DNA of 64,000 nucleotides. Origin: an uncultured Phycisphaerales bacterium (GTDB lineage: Bacteria; Planctomycetota; Phycisphaerae; Sedimentisphaerales; Anaerobacaceae). The DNA is taken from assembly GCA_903857265.1 (NCBI GenBank), contig CAIODZ010000028.1:1-64000 (forward strand), given 5' to 3'. Position numbers and translations under genes: made by a program. The notes below the pieces were generated by a model, which did no database searches, was not told the origin of the DNA, and saw only the letters and a list, made by a program, of their open reading frames with translations. Below, piece after piece: positions 34,737-43,390 of this stretch; position 1 is the stretch's first letter; each line of letters starts with the position of its first letter.

Positions 34737-36111
34737 CATCGGTTCTTTCAAGAATATCATCGTCTGGTATATCTTCCTGCGTTGGTTCTGGTTCTATATC
34801 TTTTATTTGTCCGGGATCCAGATATGACACAGGACTTTTCAAGTTAATTGGTGATCTTGCTATCTTGAGGGAAATTTTCTTTCCCAATTCTATATTAATG
34901 AAACCGTCCTTTTCAGATAAATATGCCATTGTCACTAACAATCTGTCACGCCAATCATCATTCCACCAGTCTCTACACTGGCTTCGCCTTGCGCTATGCA
35001 TTTTCTCCTTGCTTTCCCAGAATTGATTCCCGTCGTCAGAAAAAAGAACATGAGATCTAATAATGTATCCTCGAATCGGATAGAGCAAAGGTTTTGCGCC
35101 AATCGCAAAGTGCCAAAACCGTTTTCCGACCACCTTTCCTTCCATACGCCGGCTTTTATAACCTATAACAGCTCTGTCTATATGTGTTCCTCCGAGATCA
35201 AGCTGGATTCTATCATCTCCTTTTGTTAAATCCTTAGTGAATCCAAAAGCACTTGCTTTGTCGGATAAAATATATTCTCGGAATCCTCGTTTCCTCATCA
35301 TGTTCTCCCATCCTATTCTTAGGAGTTCACTCACAAGGTTGGTAGCTTCTCTGTGATATATTCCTTCAACTATCTGATCTTTTTCTAGAAACTGTTCTGT
35401 TTCAATGCAAAACGTATTCTTTCCAAACAGAAAACTGGGTATCGACTGCTTTAATTCCTCTTTTGCTCCGAAGGAAAAGATGAGTTTCTTACGCAAGACA
35501 ACCGGATATTCACTATGAATGGCGTCCTTGCTTTCATTGGTGAGATTGTGGCCGTAAATCAATTTAGGAAGTTCTACTACCGGGAACCAATTTGAAATGA
35601 GCTCTTCGGGTTCATCTATAATTATTCCCTTTCCGCTTTTTTGTGTATTCCACCAATATGCTACAGCGTCATATCCGAAATTGTCTTTCTTGCTGACTTT
35701 CTCTTCACATAGGTTCTTTAGTAATGTTTTTATACCGGTTGCCCAGCTCTTGTTGAAAGATATTGCATTGATGTTTGCTAGCATGATATTGAATTCGTTC
35801 GGTGGCAAATCGTCAACCGTTACCGGGATGATGAATCGTTGTAGATCAAACTTTTTGCGTATGTTTTCTGCTATCTGCAATTCACGGCGTGGTCCTGCTT
35901 TCTGGTTAGAGGACCGTGACAACACGTAAATGAATTTGCATGTTCTTTCCCGGATGGCAGCTTCTGCTTCTTTCCAGAAGTCTTCGCCGCCTAGTAATTT
36001 CGTCAAATCGCACCATACGGGGTACCCTTCCTTTGCCAGTTGAAGGGCCAGCCACATCGTGAAATCATTGTCCTCCGGATTAGCGTGGCTTATAAAGATC
36101 ATGTCTCGCAT
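34726..36111 (-). CDS. TIR-APAZ effector of a SPARTA system
   Basis: 461 residues; AGAGGAAA precedes the ATG. N-terminal TIR domain: MIFISHANPEDNDFTMWLAL, VWCDLTKL, and the predicted catalytic Glu50 in FWKEAEAAIRER. The APAZ domain fills the C-terminal half (WFPVVELPKLIYGH, LGGTHIDRAVIGYKSRR, HSARRSQCRDWWNDDWRDRL) and would sit against the Argonaute like an N-PAZ lobe. The tail is acidic (DIEPEPTQEDIPDDDILERT), as in described SPARTA proteins, where it takes part in regulation. On guide-directed DNA recognition the complex oligomerises and the TIR domain consumes NAD(P)+, killing or halting the cell. It starts 53 bases after mtaB on the same strand. Confidence 0.95.
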   Translation of the reverse strand: MRDMIFISHANPEDNDFTMWLALQLAKEGYPVWCDLTKLLGGEDFWKEAEAAIRERTCKFIYVLSRSSNQKAGPRRELQIAENIRKKFDLQRFIIPVTVDDLPPNEFNIMLANINAISFNKSWATGIKTLLKNLCEEKVSKKDNFGYDAVAYWWNTQKSGKGIIIDEPEELISNWFPVVELPKLIYGHNLTNESKDAIHSEYPVVLRKKLIFSFGAKEELKQSIPSFLFGKNTFCIETEQFLEKDQIVEGIYHREATNLVSELLRIGWENMMRKRGFREYILSDKASAFGFTKDLTKGDDRIQLDLGGTHIDRAVIGYKSRRMEGKVVGKRFWHFAIGAKPLLYPIRGYIIRSHVLFSDDGNQFWESKEKMHSARRSQCRDWWNDDWRDRLLVTMAYLSEKDGFINIELGKKISLKIARSPINLKSPVSYLDPGQIKDIEPEPTQEDIPDDDILERTDDEK

Positions 36112-36164
36112 TACAATTTCCTCTTAAAATCGTGGATACACGGTACCCCCCAATGTATTATATG

Positions 36165-37550
36165 TCAAGGATTAGCTATAACCCCATCAGATCCATTTTC
36201 GCTTATTTTAACGGTGATTAATGCGTTACTTTTTTGTTCACAAGTTTTATTGCTGAGACAAACTTTGAAATATCGTTCATTTAGTCCAGATATCGGTTGG
36301 GTTTCTTCAAGAAGAACTGTGCAATTTTCGCCGACGAATTGTTCTCTGAATTTAAAGCCCAACTCATCGCTAATCTTGCGCAGAATCTGTGCCCGGTTTT
36401 TAATCACATCCGCCAGCAATCTGCCTTTCAGTTTCGCCGCGGCTGTCCCCGCCCTTACCGAAAACGGAAACACGTGTATCTTCGAAAACCCCGCCCACTT
36501 CGCCAGTTCAACCGTCTCTTGAAAATCCTCATCCGTCTCACCCGGAAACCCTACGATAATATCCGCTGTAATCGCGGGCCTGTCCAATCGCCGCTTTATC
36601 AATTCAATTTTCGCCCGCAATTCCTCCGCATCGTATTGCCTGCACATTCTTTTCAGCGTCGCGCTCGCCCCCGACTGCACCGACAAATGAATATGAGGCA
36701 TAATATTCGAATGCGCACAGAACACGTCCAGCAATTCCTCGCTGATGTCCCCCGGCTCCAAACTACTCACCCGAATCCTCGATAACCCCGGCACTCGCGC
36801 CAGCGCCGTTAGTAAATCTGTTAGCTTTTCTTTCTTCTTCTCCTGTTCTACTGTTCCACTGTTCAACTGCTCTTCGGGTCTCCTGTTCGCCTGATCTCCT
36901 GATCTCCTTACTGTTTGTCGCCCATAGGCCGACAAACAGACGCCTGTCACTACAATTTCCTTATGCCCCGCCGCCACAAGCGCCTTTGCCTCCTCAATCG
37001 CTTCTCCCATCGGCTTACTTTGAATATCGGGCCTGACTTTCGGCACAATACAATAGCTGCAAAGGCCATCGCACCCATCCTGGACCTTGAGAAACGCCCT
37101 TGTATGCCCCTTGAAACTGGACAATGGTGGTAATTTGGGATATTTAGCGAATTTAGCCATTCCATCCTTGATTTTTAAGCCGTTTTTTGCTTTAATAAGG
37201 GGATTATGGCCGATGATAATCTGGGCGATACTTTGCGCCAAATCGTCTCGGCTGCTGATGATATGAACATTATCGCCGTCGCAAGGGGGATTTTCCCGGC
37301 TTTTCATCGCCGGAAGACACCCGCAAACCACCCTTACGCCGGCTGGACTGATTTTTGACGCTCTTTGTATATATTGCCTGCTCTTGGCTGACGCGGTTCC
37401 TGTTACGCAACAGGTATTTATCACCGCTAAATCGGGCTTCTCACCCGACACCGCCGCCGACAGACCCAGCTCCTCGAGAAACTGGGCTATCTGGGCACTT
37501 TCATATTGATTGACCTTACAGCCAAGCGTATATATGGAAAAAGTTCTCAT
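36165..37550 (-). CDS. mtaB: tRNA t6A37 methylthiotransferase MtaB
   Basis: 461 residues. UPF0004 domain at the N-terminus (YTLGCKVNQYESAQIAQFL, CVTGTASAKSRQ) with three cluster cysteines. Radical SAM domain with CxxxCxxC in VQDGCDGLCSYCIVP. C-terminal TRAM-like part. The GCKVNQYE form is typical of MtaB as opposed to MiaB or RimO. It adds a methylthio group to t6A37 in tRNAs. Oddity: between LSAYGR and LTDLLTALARVPGL about 28 polar residues (RRSGDQANRRPEEQLNSGTV and on) are encoded by a degenerate tandem repeat absent from usual family members; the frame is kept. Confidence 0.94.
   Translation of the reverse strand: MRTFSIYTLGCKVNQYESAQIAQFLEELGLSAAVSGEKPDLAVINTCCVTGTASAKSRQYIQRASKISPAGVRVVCGCLPAMKSRENPPCDGDNVHIISSRDDLAQSIAQIIIGHNPLIKAKNGLKIKDGMAKFAKYPKLPPLSSFKGHTRAFLKVQDGCDGLCSYCIVPKVRPDIQSKPMGEAIEEAKALVAAGHKEIVVTGVCLSAYGRQTVRRSGDQANRRPEEQLNSGTVEQEKKKEKLTDLLTALARVPGLSRIRVSSLEPGDISEELLDVFCAHSNIMPHIHLSVQSGASATLKRMCRQYDAEELRAKIELIKRRLDRPAITADIIVGFPGETDEDFQETVELAKWAGFSKIHVFPFSVRAGTAAAKLKGRLLADVIKNRAQILRKISDELGFKFREQFVGENCTVLLEETQPISGLNERYFKVCLSNKTCEQKSNALITVKISENGSDGVIANP
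36836..36915. repeat. Degenerate tandem repeat inserted in frame in mtaB
   Basis: Units of 7-9 bases such as CTGTTCTA, CTGTTCCA, CTGTTCAA, CTGATCTC, CTGATCTC. Similar word-like repeats lie at 16917-16990, 28684-28712, 31262-31300, 48175-48200 and 54290-54325. Confidence 0.7.
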
Positions 37551-37647
37551 AGCTCCTATAATAATATAATTCTTTGTGTTATACTATTTGCGTTGGCTCT
37601 GAAAAACAAGTCCCGCCCGGTTTTGGCTGGGACAGGAGGCACTGTTT

Positions 37648-39945
37648 ATGGCGGAAAAAATAGGGTCGGTCTGGGCAATTGATATCGGCAACACCTCGCT
37701 TAAGGCCCTTCGACTTAGCAACGAATCCGGCGCTCTCGAAGTTACCGGCTTCGACCATATCCTGCATCAGAAAGTCCTTGCCGGCTCAGGCATCAAAGAC
37801 CAGGAAAAGCAGGAGCTTATCGCCATTTCCCTTCGCCAGTTTGTTCAGGCCAACGACCTCGGCAGAGATGAAATCATCATTGCTGTCCCCAGCGCAAACA
37901 GTTTCGCTCGTTTCGTCAACCTCCCTCCCGTCGAGAAAAAACGCATCCCCGAAATCGTCAAGTTCGAAGCCAGCCAGCAGATTCCTTTCGATATCAACGA
38001 GGTTGCATGGGATTGGCAGATAATGACGGAGGAGGGGGCGGCGGAAGCGAAGGTGGGAATATTCGCGATAAAAAACGATGTTGTGACGGCAGAGCTTGAG
38101 CACTTCAGCAGAGAGGATTTGGAGGTAACATACGTTCAGATAGTGCCGATGGCGTTATATAACTATGTTTTTTATGACAGGCCCGACCTGATGAAATCCG
38201 ATACTCAGGCGACGGTGGTGCTGAATATCGGCGCTGAAACAACGGATCTTGTGGTCTGTACGAAATCGGACGTGTGGCAGCGAGCGATTGCGATGGGGGG
38301 CAACGCATTTACCAAGGCGATAGCGGATACGTTCAAGCTGAATTTTGAGAAGGCGGAGAAGCTAAAACGGACGGCGCCGATGAGCAAATACGCCAGGCAG
38401 ATATTGCAGGCGATGAAGCCGGTGTTTACGGATTTGGCGTCGGAAATTCAGCGTTCACTTGGATTTTATACCAGCTCTCATTCGAATGTGAAGCTAACGA
38501 GAGTTATCGCGATGGGCGGGGGCACAAAGATGCGAGGATTGCTGCAATACCTTCAGCAAAGTTTGCAGATGCCCATAGAGCGTCCAGACGCGTTCAAGCG
38601 GGTCGCAATTAACCCGTCGATTTCGGCTGCGAAGTTCCACGAAAGCGTATGTGATTTTGGCGTAGTTTACGGGCTTGGGGTGCAGGCGCTTGGCCTTGGG
38701 CAGATAGAAAGTAACCTACTGCCGAAAAGCATAGCCAAATCAATGATTTGGGCGAGCAAGACGAAATATTTTGTGCTGGCGGCATGCCTGGTATTAGTGG
38801 CGTCTGTTCTGGCGTTTGCGAGGACTCTTGTGGACCGCGCCAGCTACGCCAGCAAGGTATCGCAGAGGGAGAAAGTCAAGGCAGTGCTGAATACGGCGCA
38901 GAAGGCGGAGAGCAATCTAAAGGCCGAAGAGGCCAAGTCCAGCATGTCGGAGACGATAATAAAGAAGGAATTAGAGCAGTTCACGTATAGAGATCTGGTT
39001 CCTTTGCTTTATCAGAAACTGATAGCGACACTGCCTAACGCCAAGAGTAATCCAGAGCAGGCGGAGCTATACCGAGCTTTTGCCAGCGGTGACGCCGAGA
39101 CGATAAAGGAAAAATATCCTGACCGCAGGGAGCGCAAGCAGATTTTCGTAACCGGGATGACTATTTATTACACGCTGGATGTCGCGAGCGGTCAGTTCGG
39201 GGTTACGGGTTTCGAAAAAGGCGTTGATGCGCGAGAGTCAGGCGAGGGAGGCATGATGGGAGGCAGGAACGCAATGCCCGACAGGAGCGGGATGACGGGA
39301 GGCGGGGGGCGAGGCGGCGGTGGCAGAGTGGCGCCAACGGTGCGAGGCAGAGGGCCAGGGGTAATGTCGCCGACAACCGGAGGCGAGTCAACACCGCGAG
39401 GTTTTGTCGTAACGATAACCGGTTATAGTCCTTATAAGAACATAAGCGAGTTGCTGGACCCTGTCGGCGTCAAGAATGACCAGAACCAGTGGGGATTAGT
39501 TACCCGGCTGATGCATTTGGACAGCATGTTTGACGGCAACAGTCCTTTTGAACTCTACAAGAAGACGGACAAGCAACATTTTGACCTTCAGACGGGGGAA
39601 GTGGATTTGTTGGGGGAGATGCCTCCCGGTATAGGGGTCAGGAAGAAAATAGAGGGCAAGGACGATGTGTTAATTGACCCGATGACCAATGAGATAATAA
39701 GCAAAATTACGAATGCTGATGAAAACAGCAAGAAAGCTGCGCAGGTAAACGACTCCTGGTTTGTGCTGAACTTTAAACTTAAGTGGAAAGATACAACCGA
39801 ACCACCGAGTGAAGCGGTCGCGCCCCCAGGCGCGAGCCCAAGTGCAAGCAAGCCGGCGCCATCTCCGGTTCCAGGCGGCGGTCGCAAGTCACAATCTCCT
39901 AAAGGCAGCGGCGGTGGTCGCGTCGGCGGCGGGGAAGCGGAATAA
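37648..39945 (+). CDS. PilM-like pilus/secretion assembly protein with C-terminal PilN-like extension
   Basis: 765 residues; AGGAGG precedes the ATG. Residues 1-350 form an actin-like PilM fold (VWAIDIGNTSLKALRL, VVLNIGAETTDLVV, VIAMGGGTKMRGLLQYL). A transmembrane helix follows (YFVLAACLVLVASVLAFART) and then a coiled coil and alpha/beta part as expected for a PilN-like protein, with a Gly/Arg-rich linker near 535-570 and a Pro/Gly/Ser-rich tail. PilM normally binds the N-terminus of PilN at the inner membrane in type IV pilus or type II secretion machines; here they appear fused. Two membrane proteins follow in the operon. Base composition and codon use shift sharply near base 38015 (see findings). 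Confidence 0.85.
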   Translation: MAEKIGSVWAIDIGNTSLKALRLSNESGALEVTGFDHILHQKVLAGSGIKDQEKQELIAISLRQFVQANDLGRDEIIIAVPSANSFARFVNLPPVEKKRIPEIVKFEASQQIPFDINEVAWDWQIMTEEGAAEAKVGIFAIKNDVVTAELEHFSREDLEVTYVQIVPMALYNYVFYDRPDLMKSDTQATVVLNIGAETTDLVVCTKSDVWQRAIAMGGNAFTKAIADTFKLNFEKAEKLKRTAPMSKYARQILQAMKPVFTDLASEIQRSLGFYTSSHSNVKLTRVIAMGGGTKMRGLLQYLQQSLQMPIERPDAFKRVAINPSISAAKFHESVCDFGVVYGLGVQALGLGQIESNLLPKSIAKSMIWASKTKYFVLAACLVLVASVLAFARTLVDRASYASKVSQREKVKAVLNTAQKAESNLKAEEAKSSMSETIIKKELEQFTYRDLVPLLYQKLIATLPNAKSNPEQAELYRAFASGDAETIKEKYPDRRERKQIFVTGMTIYYTLDVASGQFGVTGFEKGVDARESGEGGMMGGRNAMPDRSGMTGGGGRGGGGRVAPTVRGRGPGVMSPTTGGESTPRGFVVTITGYSPYKNISELLDPVGVKNDQNQWGLVTRLMHLDSMFDGNSPFELYKKTDKQHFDLQTGEVDLLGEMPPGIGVRKKIEGKDDVLIDPMTNEIISKITNADENSKKAAQVNDSWFVLNFKLKWKDTTEPPSEAVAPPGASPSASKPAPSPVPGGGRKSQSPKGSGGGRVGGGEAE

Positions 39946-40000
39946 CTCGCGGTGAATAAATTATGTTTTTAGCATAATGTTTTACTGATGGTGATGGTGA

Positions 40001-41230
40001 ATGGCCAAGATTAACATTGACATATCAAAATTGAAAAATTTGCTGAAGGTGTTTGGCGGATTTCGGGCATATTCTATATTGATTTGGCCCGCGATAATAC
40101 TTTTGGTGTGCGGGACGGTTCTTACGGCGACTGTACTGCTTGGCAGGGGTTTAAAGCAAAAGGTCAACAATGAAAGTGTGCCAATAGGCAATAATGTGCT
40201 TAGTCAATTAAAAAGTTCGCCGGCGGCGAAGCAGGCCGAGGTGGAAAAGCGGTATCAGGAGGCATACCAGCAGGACGCCAATTTTATACAACAATTATCA
40301 ATGCAGAGTTCTGAACGTGAGCTTCTGAGTTACGACATATTTCCTCAGCCCAAGGACACATCGACCTTGTTATACACCCGGTTCGGTGAGAATTATCGTC
40401 AGGGAATCGAGGCAATGATAAGGAAGGTCAACGGTCACGATTGTCCCAGCGCAGATGAGATAAAGGTTGCACAGGAGACGGGTAGAAACAGGTCGAGCGG
40501 GGGCAGTGACGCAACGGCGAGGATTATCGATGAGATTTGTCGGGCCAGGGCAAAGTCGTCGTCGGTATACGCGAGTCCCGACATCGTGAGCGGATATGAT
40601 TTTTGGAAGACTTACAAGTATTCGAATGTAGATGACAGCATCAAGGACTGCTGGTTCTGGCAGATTGGTTACTGGATAATAGAGGATGTGTTTACAACGG
40701 TGGAGAAAATGAACGCCGGTTCGAGCAGCGTATTTAGTTCTCCTGTGAAGCGAGTGGAGGGGGTTGGTTTTTTGACGCCAGACGTTCTTTTTAGCGGAGG
40801 CACCCTGGGTTTGAAAGCGGCACAGGAGAGGCCTAAGTACGTAACCAAGCCGACTGAGCAGTTGATAGAGTCGTTTACTGGTCGCATAAGCGACGAAAGT
40901 ATGGATGTGGTACATTTTAGTATGGTTGTAGTGTTGAGCAGCAAGGCGATAGTTCCTTTTATGCGGGAGTTGTGCAGCGTCAAGGAGCACAGTTTCCGCG
41001 GATTCACGGGTCAGGAGCCGGCGAAAGTTTTCAAGCATAACCAAATAACGATTTTGGAGTGCCGTGTTAAGCCGGTGGTTTCGCGATCCGTGGACCATCA
41101 GTATTACAGATATGGTGCTGAATCAGTAGCCGAAGTTGAAATGGTTTGCGAATATATATTCAACAAGCAAGGTTATAACGCGATAAAGCCGGAGTTGATA
41201 AAGGGCCCCGTGGCCAAAACGGGCGAATAG
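40001..41230 (+). CDS. Single-pass membrane protein in the pilM operon (PilO position)
   Basis: 409 residues. A short cytosolic N-terminus (INIDISKLKNLLKVFGGFRA), one transmembrane helix (SILIWPAIILLVCGTVLTATVLL), then a long soluble part with a coiled-coil-prone stretch (KSSPAAKQAEVEKRYQEAYQ). This topology and the place after PilM/N fit PilO, but I see no sequence signature to prove it. The spacing is 55 bases from pilM and 77 to the next gene. Probably a planctomycete-specific inner-membrane scaffold. Confidence 0.75.
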   Translation: MAKINIDISKLKNLLKVFGGFRAYSILIWPAIILLVCGTVLTATVLLGRGLKQKVNNESVPIGNNVLSQLKSSPAAKQAEVEKRYQEAYQQDANFIQQLSMQSSERELLSYDIFPQPKDTSTLLYTRFGENYRQGIEAMIRKVNGHDCPSADEIKVAQETGRNRSSGGSDATARIIDEICRARAKSSSVYASPDIVSGYDFWKTYKYSNVDDSIKDCWFWQIGYWIIEDVFTTVEKMNAGSSSVFSSPVKRVEGVGFLTPDVLFSGGTLGLKAAQERPKYVTKPTEQLIESFTGRISDESMDVVHFSMVVVLSSKAIVPFMRELCSVKEHSFRGFTGQEPAKVFKHNQITILECRVKPVVSRSVDHQYYRYGAESVAEVEMVCEYIFNKQGYNAIKPELIKGPVAKTGE

Positions 41231-41307
41231 AAGCGGCGCCAGGTTGAATTTGCCGGAGCATAGTTGCGACGAATCGGGACTTCGGAGAGCATAAGGATTT
41301 TGGAATT

Positions 41308-43383
41308 ATGATAAAAAAACAAGGCAACTTCATAGAATCGCATATAGAAAAGGCAGTGTTGTTAATAGGCGTTCTTGGCGCGCTGTACATTGTGTATGCG
41401 TTTGTTCTGAGTAGCGGGGAAAGGATTCCATTCAACGGCCAGAGTTTTAGTCCCGGCCAGCTTGATATATACATAGCGGAGCAATCAGACAAGCTTCGAT
41501 CCCAACTGGAGAGGGAGCCAGTTTTAAAGCCGGCATATATACCTCAAAGCGAAGTTTTTCTGGCGAAGATGCGTTCGGTGCTGGACAACGATTTGAATGT
41601 GTTCTGGCCTGTGCCAAGTTCCGTAGAGATTACGGTGGACAAGAAGTATCGTATTCCGGTGGTCGGTGAAGTAAACGATGATGTATCAGTGGAACGCATA
41701 ACGGCTGCCGCGTACATTCCGAAGGTTCCGATTACCCCGGAGAATGTCTCGTCCGAAGATTCGTATGAGCCGAACGACCTTGATTTAGTTACGGTTCAGG
41801 GAAGTTTCGACCTTGGTCCGCTGATAGACAGTTTTCAGGAATGTTTTGCGGGTAAAGGAGTTCCTGAGGGCTGGCGTGATAAAGGTCTGGCTAGGCCGGT
41901 GTTTGCGGGCGTCCAGCTTCAAAGGCAGCGTCTTGATGAAAATGGGGAGTGGAGCCAGTGGGAAGATATTCCACGTTTGCGGATAGACCCCAAGCGAGAC
42001 ATATACAAGATAATAGATGATGTGAACGACCTTCCGATGGGCGGGGTTATGGTTCAGATTGCGCAGTTGGGCGACCAGCAGACGCAGGCGAGCATGCTTC
42101 AGCCGGATGCGTACAAGATAGCTTCGGCTGAGGAGCAATGGCTGCCACCTGTATTGCACGAGAAGTTTTTAACGGTTCGTCGGGAGAAAGAGGCACAGGA
42201 GCGTCGTGAGGCGGCGACGGAGCGTGAGACCAAAACGGCAGAAGAAAAGACGACAGCGCGTTCGACCCGTGAGGAACGTGGAGCCGGAGTATCCCGCAAC
42301 ACAACACCAGTGCAACCAACGGGCGGCAGAGGCGCGGGCGGCAGCAGAGGTGCGGGCGGCGGCGCAGTCACCAGAGGTGCGGGCGGCAGCGCAGTCACCA
42401 GAGGTGCGGGCGGCGGTGCAGCCAGCGCCAGGGGTACGGGCGGCGGCCGTTCGACGGGAGCAGAACCTGACCGCAGCGGTAACTCTCGCAATACTTTGAG
42501 GAGTACGAGCCGAACAGAACGAGACACGCGTACCGAAACGACAATGACCGAACAGAAGAAGATTGCAAAGACGACAGTAACTGAGGCGACGATAAGCGAA
42601 GAACTGAGAAAAATGCTGCTGAGAGGCAAGGATATAAGCAGTTTGCATGATACGATAACGTTCTGGGCACATGATGATACAGTGGAACCAGGTGCGAGTT
42701 ATCATTATCGTATCCGTATTGGGGTATTCAATCCTGTGGCGGGGACCGGCCAGGTACAGGCGGAAGACGCAGCGAGCAACAGCAAAGTAATATTATGGAG
42801 CGCTTTTTCGGAAGTGACGGACATAGTGGATATTCCCAAACGGCTGTATTTCTTCCCGACAAACGTTCAGGAAGCTGCAAAGGCCGTAGAAGTTCAGGTT
42901 TGCAAATACGTGATGGGTTATTGGTACAGCTCGCAGTTTATAGTCAAACACGGAGACGTCATAGGCAAGACAGCGAAGTTTGAGGCAAGCGAGAAAAACA
43001 AGACCGCGGACGTAAAGGAAGTGAAGCTGCCTGAGACAATAGATTATACAACAGGAGTGATTGTGGTGGACGTGGTGCCAATGAATGACTGGTTTGGGGA
43101 CAAAGTTCTGCAGTCGCGGCAGTATTTTGACGTATTGTTCAGTTTTGACGGGACGAGGGTGGACAGGTTGCCTGCGAAACTGATGAACTGGCCCGATGAT
43201 GTACGTTTGAAGTATAGCGAATTAAAATCGCTGGAAAAAAAGACGAAAGCGCCATTGCGTGACTGGGGATCCTCCGGCATTGAAACGATGCAGCGTAATG
43301 CACCCGGCAGCGGGGATCGCAGAGGGCCAATGGACAGGGGCAATACGCAGGACTTAATGCCGAACAGGGGGCCGACGCGGTAA
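41308..43383 (+). CDS. Single-pass membrane protein with Gly/Arg-rich linker, third gene of pilM operon
   Basis: 691 residues. N-terminal helix AVLLIGVLGALYIVYAFVL, a periplasmic domain to about 290, then a charged stretch (EREAQERREAATERETK-like) and a low-complexity linker made of repeats of GAGG(G/S)AVTR (about 335-385). A second folded part follows (DTITFWAHDDTVEPGASYHY, KRLYFFPTNVQEAAKAVEVQ). No family recognised. The linker suggests a flexible spacer across the periplasm, similar in position to PilP. It converges with the M24 peptidase gene eight bases downstream. Confidence 0.75.
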   Translation: MIKKQGNFIESHIEKAVLLIGVLGALYIVYAFVLSSGERIPFNGQSFSPGQLDIYIAEQSDKLRSQLEREPVLKPAYIPQSEVFLAKMRSVLDNDLNVFWPVPSSVEITVDKKYRIPVVGEVNDDVSVERITAAAYIPKVPITPENVSSEDSYEPNDLDLVTVQGSFDLGPLIDSFQECFAGKGVPEGWRDKGLARPVFAGVQLQRQRLDENGEWSQWEDIPRLRIDPKRDIYKIIDDVNDLPMGGVMVQIAQLGDQQTQASMLQPDAYKIASAEEQWLPPVLHEKFLTVRREKEAQERREAATERETKTAEEKTTARSTREERGAGVSRNTTPVQPTGGRGAGGSRGAGGGAVTRGAGGSAVTRGAGGGAASARGTGGGRSTGAEPDRSGNSRNTLRSTSRTERDTRTETTMTEQKKIAKTTVTEATISEELRKMLLRGKDISSLHDTITFWAHDDTVEPGASYHYRIRIGVFNPVAGTGQVQAEDAASNSKVILWSAFSEVTDIVDIPKRLYFFPTNVQEAAKAVEVQVCKYVMGYWYSSQFIVKHGDVIGKTAKFEASEKNKTADVKEVKLPETIDYTTGVIVVDVVPMNDWFGDKVLQSRQYFDVLFSFDGTRVDRLPAKLMNWPDDVRLKYSELKSLEKKTKAPLRDWGSSGIETMQRNAPGSGDRRGPMDRGNTQDLMPNRGPTR

Positions 43384-43390
43384 AAGGGTA

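Noticed and set aside
37900-38100. Replication origin at the skew switch
   Set aside because: The switch lies inside a gene, no dnaA, DnaA-box cluster or origin genes are near, and skew seems to change again near 56 kb.
42330-42450. Tandem repeat array in the third pilus-operon gene as a mobile repeat
   Set aside because: It encodes a Gly/Ala/Arg-rich linker in frame with GAGG units; ordinary low-complexity coding sequence.
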